Part shown: piece by piece, positions 43,593 through 52,898 of the stretch
Layout of the letters: the number at the start of each line of letters is the position of its first letter
How positions within the stretch are numbered: position 1 is the first letter of the stretch
NCBI GenBank assembly: GCA_039804165.1
Contig: JBDRZZ010000007.1
Coordinates: 1-64,000, forward strand
Length of the DNA: 64,000 nt
Reading direction: 5' to 3'
DNA from: a candidate division WOR-3 bacterium
GTDB taxonomy: Bacteria > Hydrothermota > UBA3072
The notes under the pieces: generated by a model
What the model saw: the letters and a program-made list of their open reading frames with translations, nothing else
What the model was told of the DNA's origin: nothing
Database searches by the model: none
Program-made: the position numbers and the translations under genes

Positions 43593-44576
43593 TTGTCTAA
43601 AAAGAAAATTTTAATCTGTGGAGCTGGAGGTTTCATAGGGAGCCATATGGCTAAAAGGCTATATAAAGAAGGACACTTCGTCCGGGCCGTTGATATAAAA
43701 TGGGATGGTTTTATGGAAGAACCTTATTATTCAGAGAAATTAACCCTTGATTTAAGAGACTACAAAAATTGCTTAAGAGCAACAAAAGGAATTGAGTTGG
43801 TATATCAATTTGCAGCAGATATGGGAGGAATTGGATATATAACAAAAGTTGGGGCAGAAATTATGAAAAACAATTCTCTTATAAACATTAACATAATTAG
43901 AGCTTCTATTGAAAACAAGATAGAAAAAATATTCTTTTCTTCTTCGGCATGTGTCTATCCAGAATATAAACAATTGAGCTCAAAAGTAAAACCTCTAAAG
44001 GAAGAAGATGCAATCCCTGCTCAACCAGATCAATTTTATGGATGGGAAAAATTATTTGCCGAAAAGCTCTATGAAGCTTTTGGAAAAGACTATAGACTAA
44101 ATTTTACTATCGCACGTTATCATAACATATACGGTCCCTTCGGAGTATATGAAGGAGGTAGAGAAAAAGCTCCTGCAGCTCTCTGTAGAAAGGTAGCTCT
44201 GGCCTCTAATCCAGGAGAGATTGAAATATGGGGTGATGGGAAACAAACAAGATCTTTCTGTTATATAGATGATTGCATAGAAGGAAGCATTAGATTAATG
44301 AATTCCGAGTTTAAAGGACCATTAAATATTGGTTCAAACGAATTAGTGACAATAGACGAAATGGCAGATATAATAATTGAAATTTCTGGGAAAAAAATTA
44401 GTAAAAAATACGATCTTTCAAAACCCCAAGGGGTTAGAGGGAGAAACTCTGACAATACTCTAATCAAAAAGGTCCTTGGATGGGAACCTTCTATACCTTT
44501 AAAAGAGGGCCTTAAAAAAACTTATAATTGGATTGAAAAAGAAATCCAAAATCAAAGAATAGAGAAAAATTTATAA
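43593..44576 (+). CDS. GDP-mannose 3,5-epimerase-like SDR
   Basis: 327 residues from a TTG start with AAAAGGAG upstream. Extended SDR: CGAGGFIGSHMAKRL for NAD, the diagnostic AADMGGIGYI, SSSACVYPE, active-site Tyr-Lys in FYGWEKL, RYHNIYGPFGVYEGGREKAP, and the late GVRGRNSDNTLIK. These are the signatures of GDP-mannose 3,5-epimerase, which yields GDP-L-galactose and GDP-L-gulose. Bacterial relatives serve surface polysaccharide. It sits next to a sugar-phosphate transferase. Confidence 0.85.
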   Translation: MSKKKILICGAGGFIGSHMAKRLYKEGHFVRAVDIKWDGFMEEPYYSEKLTLDLRDYKNCLRATKGIELVYQFAADMGGIGYITKVGAEIMKNNSLININIIRASIENKIEKIFFSSSACVYPEYKQLSSKVKPLKEEDAIPAQPDQFYGWEKLFAEKLYEAFGKDYRLNFTIARYHNIYGPFGVYEGGREKAPAALCRKVALASNPGEIEIWGDGKQTRSFCYIDDCIEGSIRLMNSEFKGPLNIGSNELVTIDEMADIIIEISGKKISKKYDLSKPQGVRGRNSDNTLIKKVLGWEPSIPLKEGLKKTYNWIEKEIQNQRIEKNL

Positions 44577-44592
44577 AATATTCCAAAAAAAC

Positions 44593-44621
44593 TTGACAGA
44601 AATAGTAAATTATTATAAAAT
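44593..44621 (+). promoter_or_regulatory. Promoter of the sugar transferase gene, leaderless geometry
   Basis: TTGACA (44593-44598), 17-nt spacer, TAAAAT (44616-44621). The ATG at 44629 starts 7 nt after the -10 box; no ribosome site. Confidence 0.65.
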
Positions 44622-44628
44622 ATTATAA

Positions 44629-45285
44629 ATGATCAAATCTTTTGAGTTAAGCACAAAAGAGAATAAAAAAATTAAAAAAAAGAATAAATTATACATTTAT
44701 ATTAAAAGAATTTTTGACATTTTTCTTTCTGGAATAGGATTAATTCTTTCTTTCCCTTTTTGGGTTCTTATTGCTATTTTTATTGTTATGGAAGATGGAG
44801 GCCCCATTTTTATAAAACAAAAGAGGATTGGGATAGGAGGAAAAATATTTAAAATTCTTAAATTTAGATCTATGGATAGAAATGCTCACCTTGAATCTCC
44901 AGTAAATCATAAAGGAGAAATTTTAAATCAACGAGTTACAAGAGTTGGAAAGTTCTTAAGAGCAACAGCAATGGATGAACTCCCTCAACTTATTTCTATC
45001 TTCCTAGGAAATATGAGTTTTGTAGGGCCAAGACCAATTCATCCAGAGGAGCTAAAGATAAATGGAAGTAGATACGAAAACTTGGAAGAAATTCCAGATT
45101 TTCATAAAAGATGTTCAGTGAAGCCGGGATTAACAGGGCTGGCTCAAATTTACAGAAGAAAGCATGATTATTTTGAAAGAAAATTAAAATACGATTTGTT
45201 ATATTTAAAAAAGCAATGTTTCACCCTTGATTTAAAACTTATTCTAATCTCTTTTTTTGTAAGCTTCCTCGGTAAGTGGGATTAA
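44629..45285 (+). CDS. Undecaprenyl-phosphate sugar phosphotransferase (WcaJ/ExoY-like)
   Basis: 218 residues. The bacterial sugar transferase domain begins YIKRIFDIFLSGIGLILSFP, with one membrane hairpin, then GGPIFIKQKRIG, FKILKFRSMDRNA, TAMDELPQLISIFLGNMSFV, GPRP and KPGLTGLAQI. It should place the first sugar phosphate on undecaprenyl phosphate for polysaccharide synthesis. It has only the catalytic C-terminal part, without the four-helix N-terminal part of WbaP/WcaJ. Works with the O-antigen ligase (48308) and sugar-nucleotide enzymes nearby. Confidence 0.92.
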   Translation: MIKSFELSTKENKKIKKKNKLYIYIKRIFDIFLSGIGLILSFPFWVLIAIFIVMEDGGPIFIKQKRIGIGGKIFKILKFRSMDRNAHLESPVNHKGEILNQRVTRVGKFLRATAMDELPQLISIFLGNMSFVGPRPIHPEELKINGSRYENLEEIPDFHKRCSVKPGLTGLAQIYRRKHDYFERKLKYDLLYLKKQCFTLDLKLILISFFVSFLGKWD

Positions 45286-45387
45286 AAAATAAATTGATTT
45301 AAGGAACTACCTAAGTTTTCAACCCAAAAGAAACTCTTGACTCTTAAAAAAACACTACTACTTTTATAAAAGAAAAGGAGGTTTTTT

Positions 45388-45693
45388 ATGTTTATTGTCC
45401 ACGTTCATGTAGATGTAAAAGAAGAGTATATAGAAGATTTTAAAAAAGCCACGATAGAAAATGCTAAAAATAGTGTTAAAGAACCTGGAATAGCTAGGTT
45501 TGATGTGCTCCAACAAATTGATGATAAAACCAAGTTTATTCTTGTGGAAGTTTATAAAAAACAAGAAGATGCTAGTAAGCATAAGGAGACTGAACATTAT
45601 AAAAAATGGAGAGACACAGTAGAAAAGATGATGGCTACCCCAAGACATAGTATAAAATACACAAACATATTTCCTACCGAGGCAGGTTGGTGA
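45388..45693 (+). CDS. ABM-domain protein (LsrG-like)
   Basis: 101 residues with the antibiotic biosynthesis monooxygenase (ABM) fold: [50 protein letters not shown] and [13 protein letters not shown]. It is closest in pattern to LsrG-like and HmoA-like proteins, which are small dimeric enzymes. Strong AAAAGGAGG before the ATG. Its stop overlaps the dehydrogenase start (GTGA), and the two genes form an operon. Confidence 0.85.
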   Translation: MFIVHVHVDVKEEYIEDFKKATIENAKNSVKEPGIARFDVLQQIDDKTKFILVEVYKKQEDASKHKETEHYKKWRDTVEKMMATPRHSIKYTNIFPTEAGW

Positions 45694-46853
45694 GTAGTAT
45701 TAATTTTGAATTCAGAGTCCCAGAAAAAATAATATTTGGAGTAGGTTCTTCAAAAGAAATTTCTTCAAACGCTTTGAACTTTGGTAAAAGACCTCTTATA
45801 GTCACAGGTAAAAATCAAAAAAGATATAATTTTCTTTTCGACTCTTTTATAAGAGAAAGAATAACTCCGGAGATATACAGTGTAGAAGGTGAACCAACGA
45901 CAGAAACAATTATAGAGTGTCTGGGGTTAGGAAAAAGAAAAAAGGTAGATGTAGTTATAGGAATTGGTGGCGGAAGTGCAATTGATACAGGAAAGGCTAT
46001 TGCTGTTCTCCTCACAAACGAAGGAAATCTCTTTAACTATTTAGAAGTTATTGGCAAAGGTAAACCATTCAAGAATCCAGGCATTCCTTTCATAGCTGTT
46101 CCTACAACAGCAGGCACAGGAGCAGAAGTTACAAAAAACGCTGTTATAAAGTCAAAAGAGCATTCTATTAAAGTAAGTCTTAGAAGTAATTTTATGCTCC
46201 CCAGGATTGCAATTGTTGATCCTGCTCTTACCTATTCAATGCCTAAGGAAATTACCTTAAACACAGGTCTTGATGCTTTTACTCAAGTTATAGAACCATT
46301 TGTTTCAAACAAATCAAATCCCTTAACAGATTCAATATGTAAAGAAGGAATTAAAAGAATAAGTCGTTCCATTCTTGAAGTAATTAAGGATGGTTCTAAC
46401 ACAAGAGCAAGAGAAGATATGTGCATCGGAAGTCTTTTTGGAGGAATTGCTCTTGCTAACGCAAAACTTGGAGCAGTCCATGGATTCGCTGGAGCTTTGG
46501 GTGGTGTTATCGATGTTTCTCACGGCCTACTTTGCGGAATCCTCTTACCTTTTGTTATTAAGATGAACATTAAAGCATTAAAGGAAAGAGAACCTCTTTC
46601 TCCAACTCTTATAAAATATAAAGAAATTGCAAAAATAGTGACAGGAAAAGAAAAAGCAGAAGAAAAGGATCTCATTTCCTGGATAGAAGATCTATATGGG
46701 AATTTTAATATTCCCTGCCTCTCCGAATTAAAATTAGAGAAAGAGAAGTTAGAAGAGATTGTTGAAAATGCTAAAAAATCAAGTAGTATGCAAGGAAACC
46801 CAATTGTCCTTACTGATGAGGAACTCAGAGAAATAATAAAAGAAGCTTTCTAA
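45690..46853 (+). CDS. Iron-containing alcohol dehydrogenase family protein
   Basis: 387 residues. The NAD site [13 protein letters not shown] and [14 protein letters not shown] are intact. The metal ligands align as Asp195, Gln199, His264, His278 ([25 protein letters not shown]), so the second ligand, His in most members, is Gln. I recall that one subgroup has DALTQ here. Substrate unknown. I chose the GTG at 45690, overlapping the ABM stop by 4 nt; a TTG one codon earlier (45687) is possible. Confidence 0.87.
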   Translation: MSSINFEFRVPEKIIFGVGSSKEISSNALNFGKRPLIVTGKNQKRYNFLFDSFIRERITPEIYSVEGEPTTETIIECLGLGKRKKVDVVIGIGGGSAIDTGKAIAVLLTNEGNLFNYLEVIGKGKPFKNPGIPFIAVPTTAGTGAEVTKNAVIKSKEHSIKVSLRSNFMLPRIAIVDPALTYSMPKEITLNTGLDAFTQVIEPFVSNKSNPLTDSICKEGIKRISRSILEVIKDGSNTRAREDMCIGSLFGGIALANAKLGAVHGFAGALGGVIDVSHGLLCGILLPFVIKMNIKALKEREPLSPTLIKYKEIAKIVTGKEKAEEKDLISWIEDLYGNFNIPCLSELKLEKEKLEEIVENAKKSSSMQGNPIVLTDEELREIIKEAF

Positions 46854-46866
46854 TTTTTCAAAACCC

Positions 46867-46895
46867 TTGAAAAATAAAATATAAAAGGTTATAAT
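46867..46895 (+). promoter_or_regulatory. Promoter of ruvX/mltG, leaderless geometry
   Basis: TTGAAA (46867-46872), 17-nt spacer, perfect TATAAT (46890-46895). The ATG at 46902 starts 6 nt after the -10 box. Confidence 0.65.
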
Positions 46896-46901
46896 TTAAT
46901 A

Positions 46902-47297
46902 ATGAAATATTGGATTGGTTTAGATATAGGAACAAAATGGACTGGAATAGCAATAAGTAACGAGCTTGTAAAGATAGCAAGCCCAAAAAAGACTGTTAAA
47001 ACTGAACACTTAATAAAAGAACTTAAAGAAATGAATAAAGAATACGATTTTAAAGGAATAATACTTGGATTTCCGTTAACCACAACTGGCAAAATAGGAC
47101 AAAGAGCAAAAATTGTCCAAGAAATGAAGAAAAAGATACAGAAAGAATTGAATATCCCTGTAAAACTTCAAGACGAGCGCTTTACGACAAAAGAAGCCAC
47201 AAAGATTGCTTCTCAATTGGGAAAAACAAAAGACAAAAGATTCATAGATAAAATTTCAGCCTCCTTGATTCTTAAAGAATTTCTTGATGAGAATTAA
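46902..47297 (+). CDS. ruvX: Putative pre-16S rRNA nuclease / Holliday junction resolvase YqgF
   Basis: 131 residues, RNase H fold. GLDIGTKWTGIAIS carries the first acidic residue, GIILGFPLTTTGKIGQRA replaces the usual GLP-x-NM-x-G, and LQDERFTTKEAT and DKISASLILKEFL complete the family. It processes 16S rRNA ends. The next gene, mltG, overlaps it; ruvX-mltG neighbours are common in bacteria. Confidence 0.93.
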   Translation: MKYWIGLDIGTKWTGIAISNELVKIASPKKTVKTEHLIKELKEMNKEYDFKGIILGFPLTTTGKIGQRAKIVQEMKKKIQKELNIPVKLQDERFTTKEATKIASQLGKTKDKRFIDKISASLILKEFLDEN

Positions 47298-48276
47298 GTG
47301 TTTTCTTCTAATTTTTTTAATTGGATCAATTCTATTTCCAATAATTTTCTCTCCTAAGAAAAGAGATATTATAATAAAAATTAGAGAGGGGGATAACTTA
47401 GAAGTTATTTCCAAAAATTTAAAAGATAGTAAAATAATCCAAGACAGAATCGGTTTTAATTTTTTAGTTATTCTCACGAAGAAATCCCGTTCATTATCCT
47501 ATGGTTGGTATAAATTTAAAATCTATGAGAACCCAAGAAATGTTATTAGAAGTCTCCTTGAGAGGAGGAGACTCACTGTAAAAATTACAATCCCTGAAGG
47601 ATTAAAAGCAAGTGAAATTATAAATATTTTCTGGCAACATAGAGAAGAACTGGATATAGATGTTAGAAGAATAGACTCCCTTATAAGGGATAAGAACTTC
47701 ATTAAAGAACTCGGGATAGAAGCGAAAACTCTTGAAGGTTATCTTTTCCCAAACACTTATTTTTTTTATAAAGGGGAAAGAGCAGAAAATGTGATAAAAA
47801 AAATGGTTTTTACTCTCTTCTCAATTATCCCAAAAGGAGAATATTTTGAGGTGGAAAAGATGAAATTTAATCTCCATGAGATTTTAACAATAGCTTCTAT
47901 GATTGAAAAAGAAGCAATGGTAGATAGAGAAAAGCCAATAATTGCCTCAGTAATATACAATAGACTAAAAAAACAGTTACCTTTGCAAATAGATGCTACA
48001 GTGATTTATGCGTTAGGAAGGCATAAAAATAGAGTTTTATATAAAGACCTTAAGATAGAATCTTCTTATAACACCTATCAGAATAAAGGACTCCCCCCTG
48101 GGCCAATTGCCAATCCAGGCCAAAAATCAATAATAGCTGCTCTTTATCCTGCAAAAACAGATTATTTATATTATGTAGCTACAGGTAAAGGAACCCATAT
48201 ATTTACTCGGACATATAAAGAACATCTACAAGTGAAAAAAGAGCTTCAAGAGAGAAAAGAGAAACCGAAATCTTGA
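47287..48276 (+). CDS. mltG: Endolytic peptidoglycan transglycosylase MltG (YceG)
   Basis: 329 residues. An N-terminal membrane anchor (about 3-19) is followed by a LysM-like part (REGDNLEVISKNLKDSKII) and the YceG catalytic domain with ASMIEKEAMVDREKPIIASV (catalytic Glu within IEKEA), YNRLKKQLPLQIDATVIYAL and SSYNTYQNKGLPPGPIANPG. It cuts nascent glycan strands and sets their length. I take the ATG at 47287; a TTG directly before it (47284) is an alternative. Confidence 0.95.
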   Translation: MRIKCFLLIFLIGSILFPIIFSPKKRDIIIKIREGDNLEVISKNLKDSKIIQDRIGFNFLVILTKKSRSLSYGWYKFKIYENPRNVIRSLLERRRLTVKITIPEGLKASEIINIFWQHREELDIDVRRIDSLIRDKNFIKELGIEAKTLEGYLFPNTYFFYKGERAENVIKKMVFTLFSIIPKGEYFEVEKMKFNLHEILTIASMIEKEAMVDREKPIIASVIYNRLKKQLPLQIDATVIYALGRHKNRVLYKDLKIESSYNTYQNKGLPPGPIANPGQKSIIAALYPAKTDYLYYVATGKGTHIFTRTYKEHLQVKKELQERKEKPKS

Positions 48277-48300
48277 TTTTCTATTTTTTTGAGTTATAAA
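48273..48300 (+). promoter_or_regulatory. Promoter of the O-antigen ligase-like gene, leaderless geometry
   Basis: TTGATT (48273-48278, overlapping the mltG stop), 16-nt spacer, TATAAA (48295-48300). The GTG at 48308 starts 7 nt after the -10 box. Confidence 0.5.
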
Positions 48301-48307
48301 TATAATC

Positions 48308-49468
48308 GTGAAAAAACATTCTTTTCAAAATGCAGCTTTTTATTTTCTACTCACAGGGATTTTCTTTTCCCCTATTTCTGCTTATTTTTCAATTCCTTTA
48401 TTTCTTATCTCCTTTATTTTATTATTATTTTGTAAAAAGAAGTTCAAAATTAATCTCTTAGACAAACTACAGCTTTTTCTTCTTCTCGCCATTATAATTT
48501 CTTCTTTGTTTGGAGTTTATAAAAAACATAGCTTTTATGCGGGTTCTGCTTTTCTTTCTTATATTTTAGCTTATTTTCTTGGGAAAGAATTAATAAAGGA
48601 AGAAGAACAAATAAAGAAATTTCTAAACGTGGTAGCTTTGTTAATTACTTTTGTATCCGCAATTGGAATAATTCAGTATATAACAAAAGCCTCTTTTGTA
48701 TATAAGGGAATCCCAATAATAACCCCTATGAAAGAGGAAAGGATAACCTCAGTTTGTCATAATCCCTTAATTTTGGCCTCTCTTATTTTATTTTGTTTAC
48801 CAATTTTGGCCTCTTTTGCTATTGAAGAGAAAAGATTTACATTTTACTGGCTTGCAATAATTCTTGGAACAGTAGCTTTTTTCTTGACTTTCTCAAGGGG
48901 GCCTACAATAGCTTTAATTATTTCTTTATTAATCTTATTTTTTATAAAAAGAAAAAGAGTTTTAGCTCTGGCGGTTTTTACTATCTTAATTGGAGTAACA
49001 TTTTTAACTCCTCATTTAAGATGGAGATTCTTAAACACCTTTAAAGATAAAAATGACACAAATAGAATAATAGGAATAAAGATTGGACTCAAAATGTGGG
49101 AAGAACATTCAATATACACTGGAGTAGGCATTCACAATTATTATCTTTTATGCCCAAAGTACTCTCCCTCTCATAAAATAGGTTCTCCTTATGTTCACAA
49201 TATGTATATAAATTTTATGGTAGAAGCGGGGATTATAGGCTTATTTGCTCTTTTATTATTATTTGGAGGAGCCCTCAAAGGTAGTTATGAAAACTTAAAT
49301 AGAAAACATACTCACAAAAAGTGGATCTCGGAAGCTTTATTTTCTTCTTTTTGGGGAATTCTCATTCACAATTTCATTGACAACACTATTTATGTGGTAG
49401 GGCTTGGTCTTCTTTTCTGGATAGGAATGGGAATAATAAGTGGTATTCAAAATAAAAATTTGATTTAA
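48308..49468 (+). CDS. O-antigen ligase/polymerase (WaaL/Wzy family)
   Basis: 386 residues from a GTG start, about eleven membrane helices. The family signature region is present: LTFSRGPTIALII (Wzy_C core), a large periplasmic loop with GIKIGLKMWEEHSIYTGVGI and SPYVHNMYINFMVEAGIIGL. It joins or polymerises lipid-linked glycans at the outer face of the inner membrane. Context: priming transferase at 44629 and UDP-xylose synthase at 52899. Confidence 0.87.
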   Translation: MKKHSFQNAAFYFLLTGIFFSPISAYFSIPLFLISFILLLFCKKKFKINLLDKLQLFLLLAIIISSLFGVYKKHSFYAGSAFLSYILAYFLGKELIKEEEQIKKFLNVVALLITFVSAIGIIQYITKASFVYKGIPIITPMKEERITSVCHNPLILASLILFCLPILASFAIEEKRFTFYWLAIILGTVAFFLTFSRGPTIALIISLLILFFIKRKRVLALAVFTILIGVTFLTPHLRWRFLNTFKDKNDTNRIIGIKIGLKMWEEHSIYTGVGIHNYYLLCPKYSPSHKIGSPYVHNMYINFMVEAGIIGLFALLLLFGGALKGSYENLNRKHTHKKWISEALFSSFWGILIHNFIDNTIYVVGLGLLFWIGMGIISGIQNKNLI

Positions 49469-49485
49469 TAAAAAGGAGAAAAATA

Positions 49486-50895
49486 ATGAGTGGAATTGTT
49501 GGAATTGTTTCAAAAAAAGACTGTAAAGAAGAACTTCTTTATGCAACTGACTATCATTCACATCTTGGGACTTCTTATGGTGGCCTTGCAATTTTTGATG
49601 GAAATAAAATGCATAAAAAAATCCACACAATAGAGAAGGCACAATTCAAAACAAGATTTGTTGAGGATCTTGACTATATACATATGCACGGACATTCAGG
49701 AATTGGAGTAATAAGCGATAGAGATTCACAACCTCTAATTCTAAGATTAAAATTTGGCGAGTATTCAATCTGTGGAGCAGGTTTTATAAATAACCAAACT
49801 GAGCTCGCTGCTGAATTAGTTAAAGAGGGAGAAATTTTTTCTGAAATGTCTAATGGTTATGTAAATCAAATAGAACTCATTGCAAAACTTATTAATAGAG
49901 GGAAAGACTTATTAGATGGTATAGAATATATGTACTCTCGGATTGAAGGTTCAATGTCTTTACTTCTTCTTGGAAAAGAAGGTCTAATAGCTGCGAGAGA
50001 TAAGTATGGTAGGACCCCTCTTGTCTTAGGAGAAAAAAAAGGAGCAAAAATTATCGTTTCAGAAACTTCCTCTTATAAAAATTTAGGATATTCTACAAAG
50101 AAATTTCTTGGACCTGGAGAAGTAATGCTTTTAAATGAAGACAAAAAAGAAGTATTAAAAGAACCTGGTAAAGACTTAAGATTATGCACTTTTTTATATG
50201 TGTATACAGGATTCCCAGCCTCAGAATATGAAGGAAAGAACGTAGAGGAATTTAGAGAGTATTCTGGAAGGCTTATGGCGAAAAAAGACAATGTTAAAGC
50301 TGATCTTGTCACTGGAGTTGCAGATTCAGGAACGGCATACGCCTATGGATATTCTTCTCAGTCAGGAATTCCAGTTAAAGCTCCTTTACTTAAATATACC
50401 CCAGGGTGGGCAAGAAGTTATGTTCCAATAAGCCAGGAAACAAGAAACTTAATTGCTTTAATGAAACAGATAACCGCAGACGCTCTCATCAAAGGACAGA
50501 GACTTATAATAACAGAGGATTCTATTGTTAGAGGAACTCAACTAAAAAATTATCTTTTGGTTAAACTCTGGAATGCAGGTGCAAAAGAGATACACGTCCG
50601 ACCTGCCTGTCCTCCACTTATGTTTCCTTGCAAATTTCTTTTCTCAACAAGGAAGATTGAAGAATTATTTGCAAGAAGGATCATTAAAAAAATTCATAAA
50701 AAGCCTCTCTATAATATAGAACCTTATCTTGACCCTAATTCAAAAGAATATCTTAGGATGATAAAGGAGATGGAAAAAGACCTTAATGTAACTTCTTTAA
50801 AATATCAAGAACTTGAAGATTTGATAAAAGCAACTTGTCTTCCAAAAGAAAACTTATGCACATATTGCTGGAACGGAAAGGAAAAGTTAGATTAG
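49486..50895 (+). CDS. PurF-like phosphoribosyltransferase with degenerate glutaminase domain
   Basis: 469 residues. The overall layout is that of amidophosphoribosyltransferase: an N-terminal Ntn domain (about 1-230), then a type I PRTase with VADSGTAYAYGYS and ITEDSIVRGTQLKNY (the PRPP loop). Four Cys match the iron-sulfur ligands of B. subtilis-type PurF (RLCTF, FPCKF, LCTYCWNGK). However the nucleophile Cys next to the initiator Met is Ser2 (MSGIVGIV), the glutamine-binding GH-x-RY-x-T is GHSGIGV, and the His-Asn-Gly-Asn loop is GAGFINNQ. It should thus not hydrolyse glutamine itself. It is a paralog or an ammonia-using enzyme. The start is fixed by AAAAGGAG. Confidence 0.82.
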   Translation: MSGIVGIVSKKDCKEELLYATDYHSHLGTSYGGLAIFDGNKMHKKIHTIEKAQFKTRFVEDLDYIHMHGHSGIGVISDRDSQPLILRLKFGEYSICGAGFINNQTELAAELVKEGEIFSEMSNGYVNQIELIAKLINRGKDLLDGIEYMYSRIEGSMSLLLLGKEGLIAARDKYGRTPLVLGEKKGAKIIVSETSSYKNLGYSTKKFLGPGEVMLLNEDKKEVLKEPGKDLRLCTFLYVYTGFPASEYEGKNVEEFREYSGRLMAKKDNVKADLVTGVADSGTAYAYGYSSQSGIPVKAPLLKYTPGWARSYVPISQETRNLIALMKQITADALIKGQRLIITEDSIVRGTQLKNYLLVKLWNAGAKEIHVRPACPPLMFPCKFLFSTRKIEELFARRIIKKIHKKPLYNIEPYLDPNSKEYLRMIKEMEKDLNVTSLKYQELEDLIKATCLPKENLCTYCWNGKEKLD

Positions 50896-50905
50896 GAGGA
50901 AAAGA

Positions 50906-52840
50906 ATGAAAAAGTTTTTTAGCTTTTATTTTATATTCTTTCTTTCTATAACAATTTATGGAGAGATAAAATTGCCAAAGCTTATAAGTGATGGGATGGT
51001 CTTACAAAGAGATATAGAATTAAAAATTTGGGGTTGGGCTAAAAAGGGGGAGAAAATTTCTATTGTTTTTCTGGATTCTATTTACAATACCACTACTAAT
51101 GATTCAGGAAAATGGGAAATTTCTTTACCAAAGCTAATAGCTGGAGGCCCACATGAAATGAAAATAACGGATTCTAAAGACACTCTCTTTATAAAAGATA
51201 TTCTAATCGGTGATGTTTGGGTAGCTTCCGGACAATCTAATATGGAATTACCAATGCGAAGAGTTTCCCACATATATAAATCTGAAATCGCATCCTCAGA
51301 AAACAGTTTTATAAGATTCTTTAAGGTTCCAGAAAAATATAACTTTAATAAGCCTGAGGAAGATTTAAAAGGAGGGAAATGGACAAAAACAAATCCAGAA
51401 ACTGTTCTTGAGTTTTCAAGCGTGGCTTATTTTTTCAGTAGAGAGCTTTATGAAAAATACAAAATCCCAATTGGTATAATAAATGCGAGTCTAGGAGGTT
51501 CTCCAGCTGAAGCTTGGATGAGCGAAGACGCTTTAAAAGACCAATTCCCACATTATTACGAAGAGGCTTTGCGATTTAAGGATAGCTCTCTCATAAACAA
51601 GATAAAAAAAGAAGATAGAGAAAGAATTCAAAATTGGTATAAAGAACTAAGAGAAAAAGATATGGGGTATAAAGAATCTGAAAAATGGTATAACCCAAAA
51701 TTTGAGGCATCTAAATGGCCTGAGATAAAAATCCCAGGTTACTGGGCTAATCAATTAGGTCCTGTAAATGGAGTTTTATGGTTCCGCCGAGAAGTAAACA
51801 TACCAAAATTTATGGCAGGGCAACCAGCTGAACTTATCTTAGGCAGAATTATAGATGCTGACTCCACATTTGTAAATGGAGTTTTTGTAGGAAATACTAC
51901 TTATCAATATCCTCCAAGAAGATATAAACTTCCAGAGGGGTTATTAAAAGAAGGGAAAAATATAATTGTAATAAGAGTTATAAGTGAAAGAGGAATAGGA
52001 GGTTTTGTCCCAGACAAACCTTATGAGATCTCTTATAATAACAAAAAAATTGACTTGAAAGGAAAATGGAAATATCAACTTGGTGCAAAGATGGAGCCTC
52101 TTTTGCCAGAAACTTTCATAAGCTGGAAGCCAGTTGGTCTATTTAACGGAATGATTGCCCCTCTTCTCAAATATCGTATTAAAGGAGTAATATGGTATCA
52201 AGGAGAATCCAATACAGATAGACCAATTGAGTATAGAGAGCTATTCCCAGCTCTTATAAAAAACTGGAGAGAAAAATGGCAAGAGGGTGACTTCCCATTT
52301 CTTTTTGTCCAACTTTCTAATTTTATGGAAGCAAAGAAAGAACCTTCCGAAAGTAATTGGGCGCTTTTAAGAGAAGCACAACTTAAGGCTTTATCTTTAC
52401 CAAATACAGGAATGGCTGTAACAATTGACATTGGAGAATGGAATGACATCCATCCTCTAAATAAAAAAGATGTGGGCAAGCGTCTTTCCCTTCTTGCTCA
52501 AAAAATAGCTTATGGTGAAGAGAATGTTGTTTCATCAGGGCCTATTTACAAATCAATGGAGATAAAAGATAATAAGATAATTCTGAGCTTTAAGGAAGTT
52601 GGTAGTGGTCTTATGGCAAAAGGGAATAAAGAACTTAAACATTTTGCCATAGCGGGGCACAATAAAAAATTTGTATGGGCAAAAGCGAAAATTGAGAAAG
52701 ATAAAGTGATTGTTTGGAATAAAAATGTGAAAAATCCTATTGCTGTTAGATACGCTTGGGCAGATAATCCAGAGGAAGCGAATCTATACAATAAAGAAGG
52801 GCTCCCAGCTTCTCCTTTTAGAACCGATGATTGGGAATAA
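50906..52840 (+). CDS. Sialate O-acetylesterase (SASA family)
   Basis: 644 residues. A signal peptide (about 1-19) leads to ISDGMVLQRDIELKIWGWAKKG and the SGNH-hydrolase nucleophile block VWVASGQSNMELP. A galactose-binding-like jelly roll insert follows (about 255-380), then KGVIWYQGESNTDRP and the catalytic His in WNDIHPLNKKDVGKRLS. It should remove O-acetyl groups from sialic acid or other acetylated glycans in the periplasm or outside. AGGAGG precedes the ATG 10 nt after the PurF-like gene, so they share a transcript, perhaps by chance. Confidence 0.9.
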   Translation: MKKFFSFYFIFFLSITIYGEIKLPKLISDGMVLQRDIELKIWGWAKKGEKISIVFLDSIYNTTTNDSGKWEISLPKLIAGGPHEMKITDSKDTLFIKDILIGDVWVASGQSNMELPMRRVSHIYKSEIASSENSFIRFFKVPEKYNFNKPEEDLKGGKWTKTNPETVLEFSSVAYFFSRELYEKYKIPIGIINASLGGSPAEAWMSEDALKDQFPHYYEEALRFKDSSLINKIKKEDRERIQNWYKELREKDMGYKESEKWYNPKFEASKWPEIKIPGYWANQLGPVNGVLWFRREVNIPKFMAGQPAELILGRIIDADSTFVNGVFVGNTTYQYPPRRYKLPEGLLKEGKNIIVIRVISERGIGGFVPDKPYEISYNNKKIDLKGKWKYQLGAKMEPLLPETFISWKPVGLFNGMIAPLLKYRIKGVIWYQGESNTDRPIEYRELFPALIKNWREKWQEGDFPFLFVQLSNFMEAKKEPSESNWALLREAQLKALSLPNTGMAVTIDIGEWNDIHPLNKKDVGKRLSLLAQKIAYGEENVVSSGPIYKSMEIKDNKIILSFKEVGSGLMAKGNKELKHFAIAGHNKKFVWAKAKIEKDKVIVWNKNVKNPIAVRYAWADNPEEANLYNKEGLPASPFRTDDWE

Positions 52841-52860
52841 TATTAAAAATTAAATACTAC

Positions 52861-52888
52861 TTGACACATTTCTATCCCAAGATAGAAT
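52861..52888 (+). promoter_or_regulatory. Promoter of the UDP-xylose synthase gene, near-leaderless
   Basis: TTGACA (52861-52866), 16-nt spacer, TAGAAT (52883-52888). The ATG at 52899 starts 10 nt after the -10 box; no ribosome site. Confidence 0.6.
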
Positions 52889-52898
52889 TGAAGAAAAA

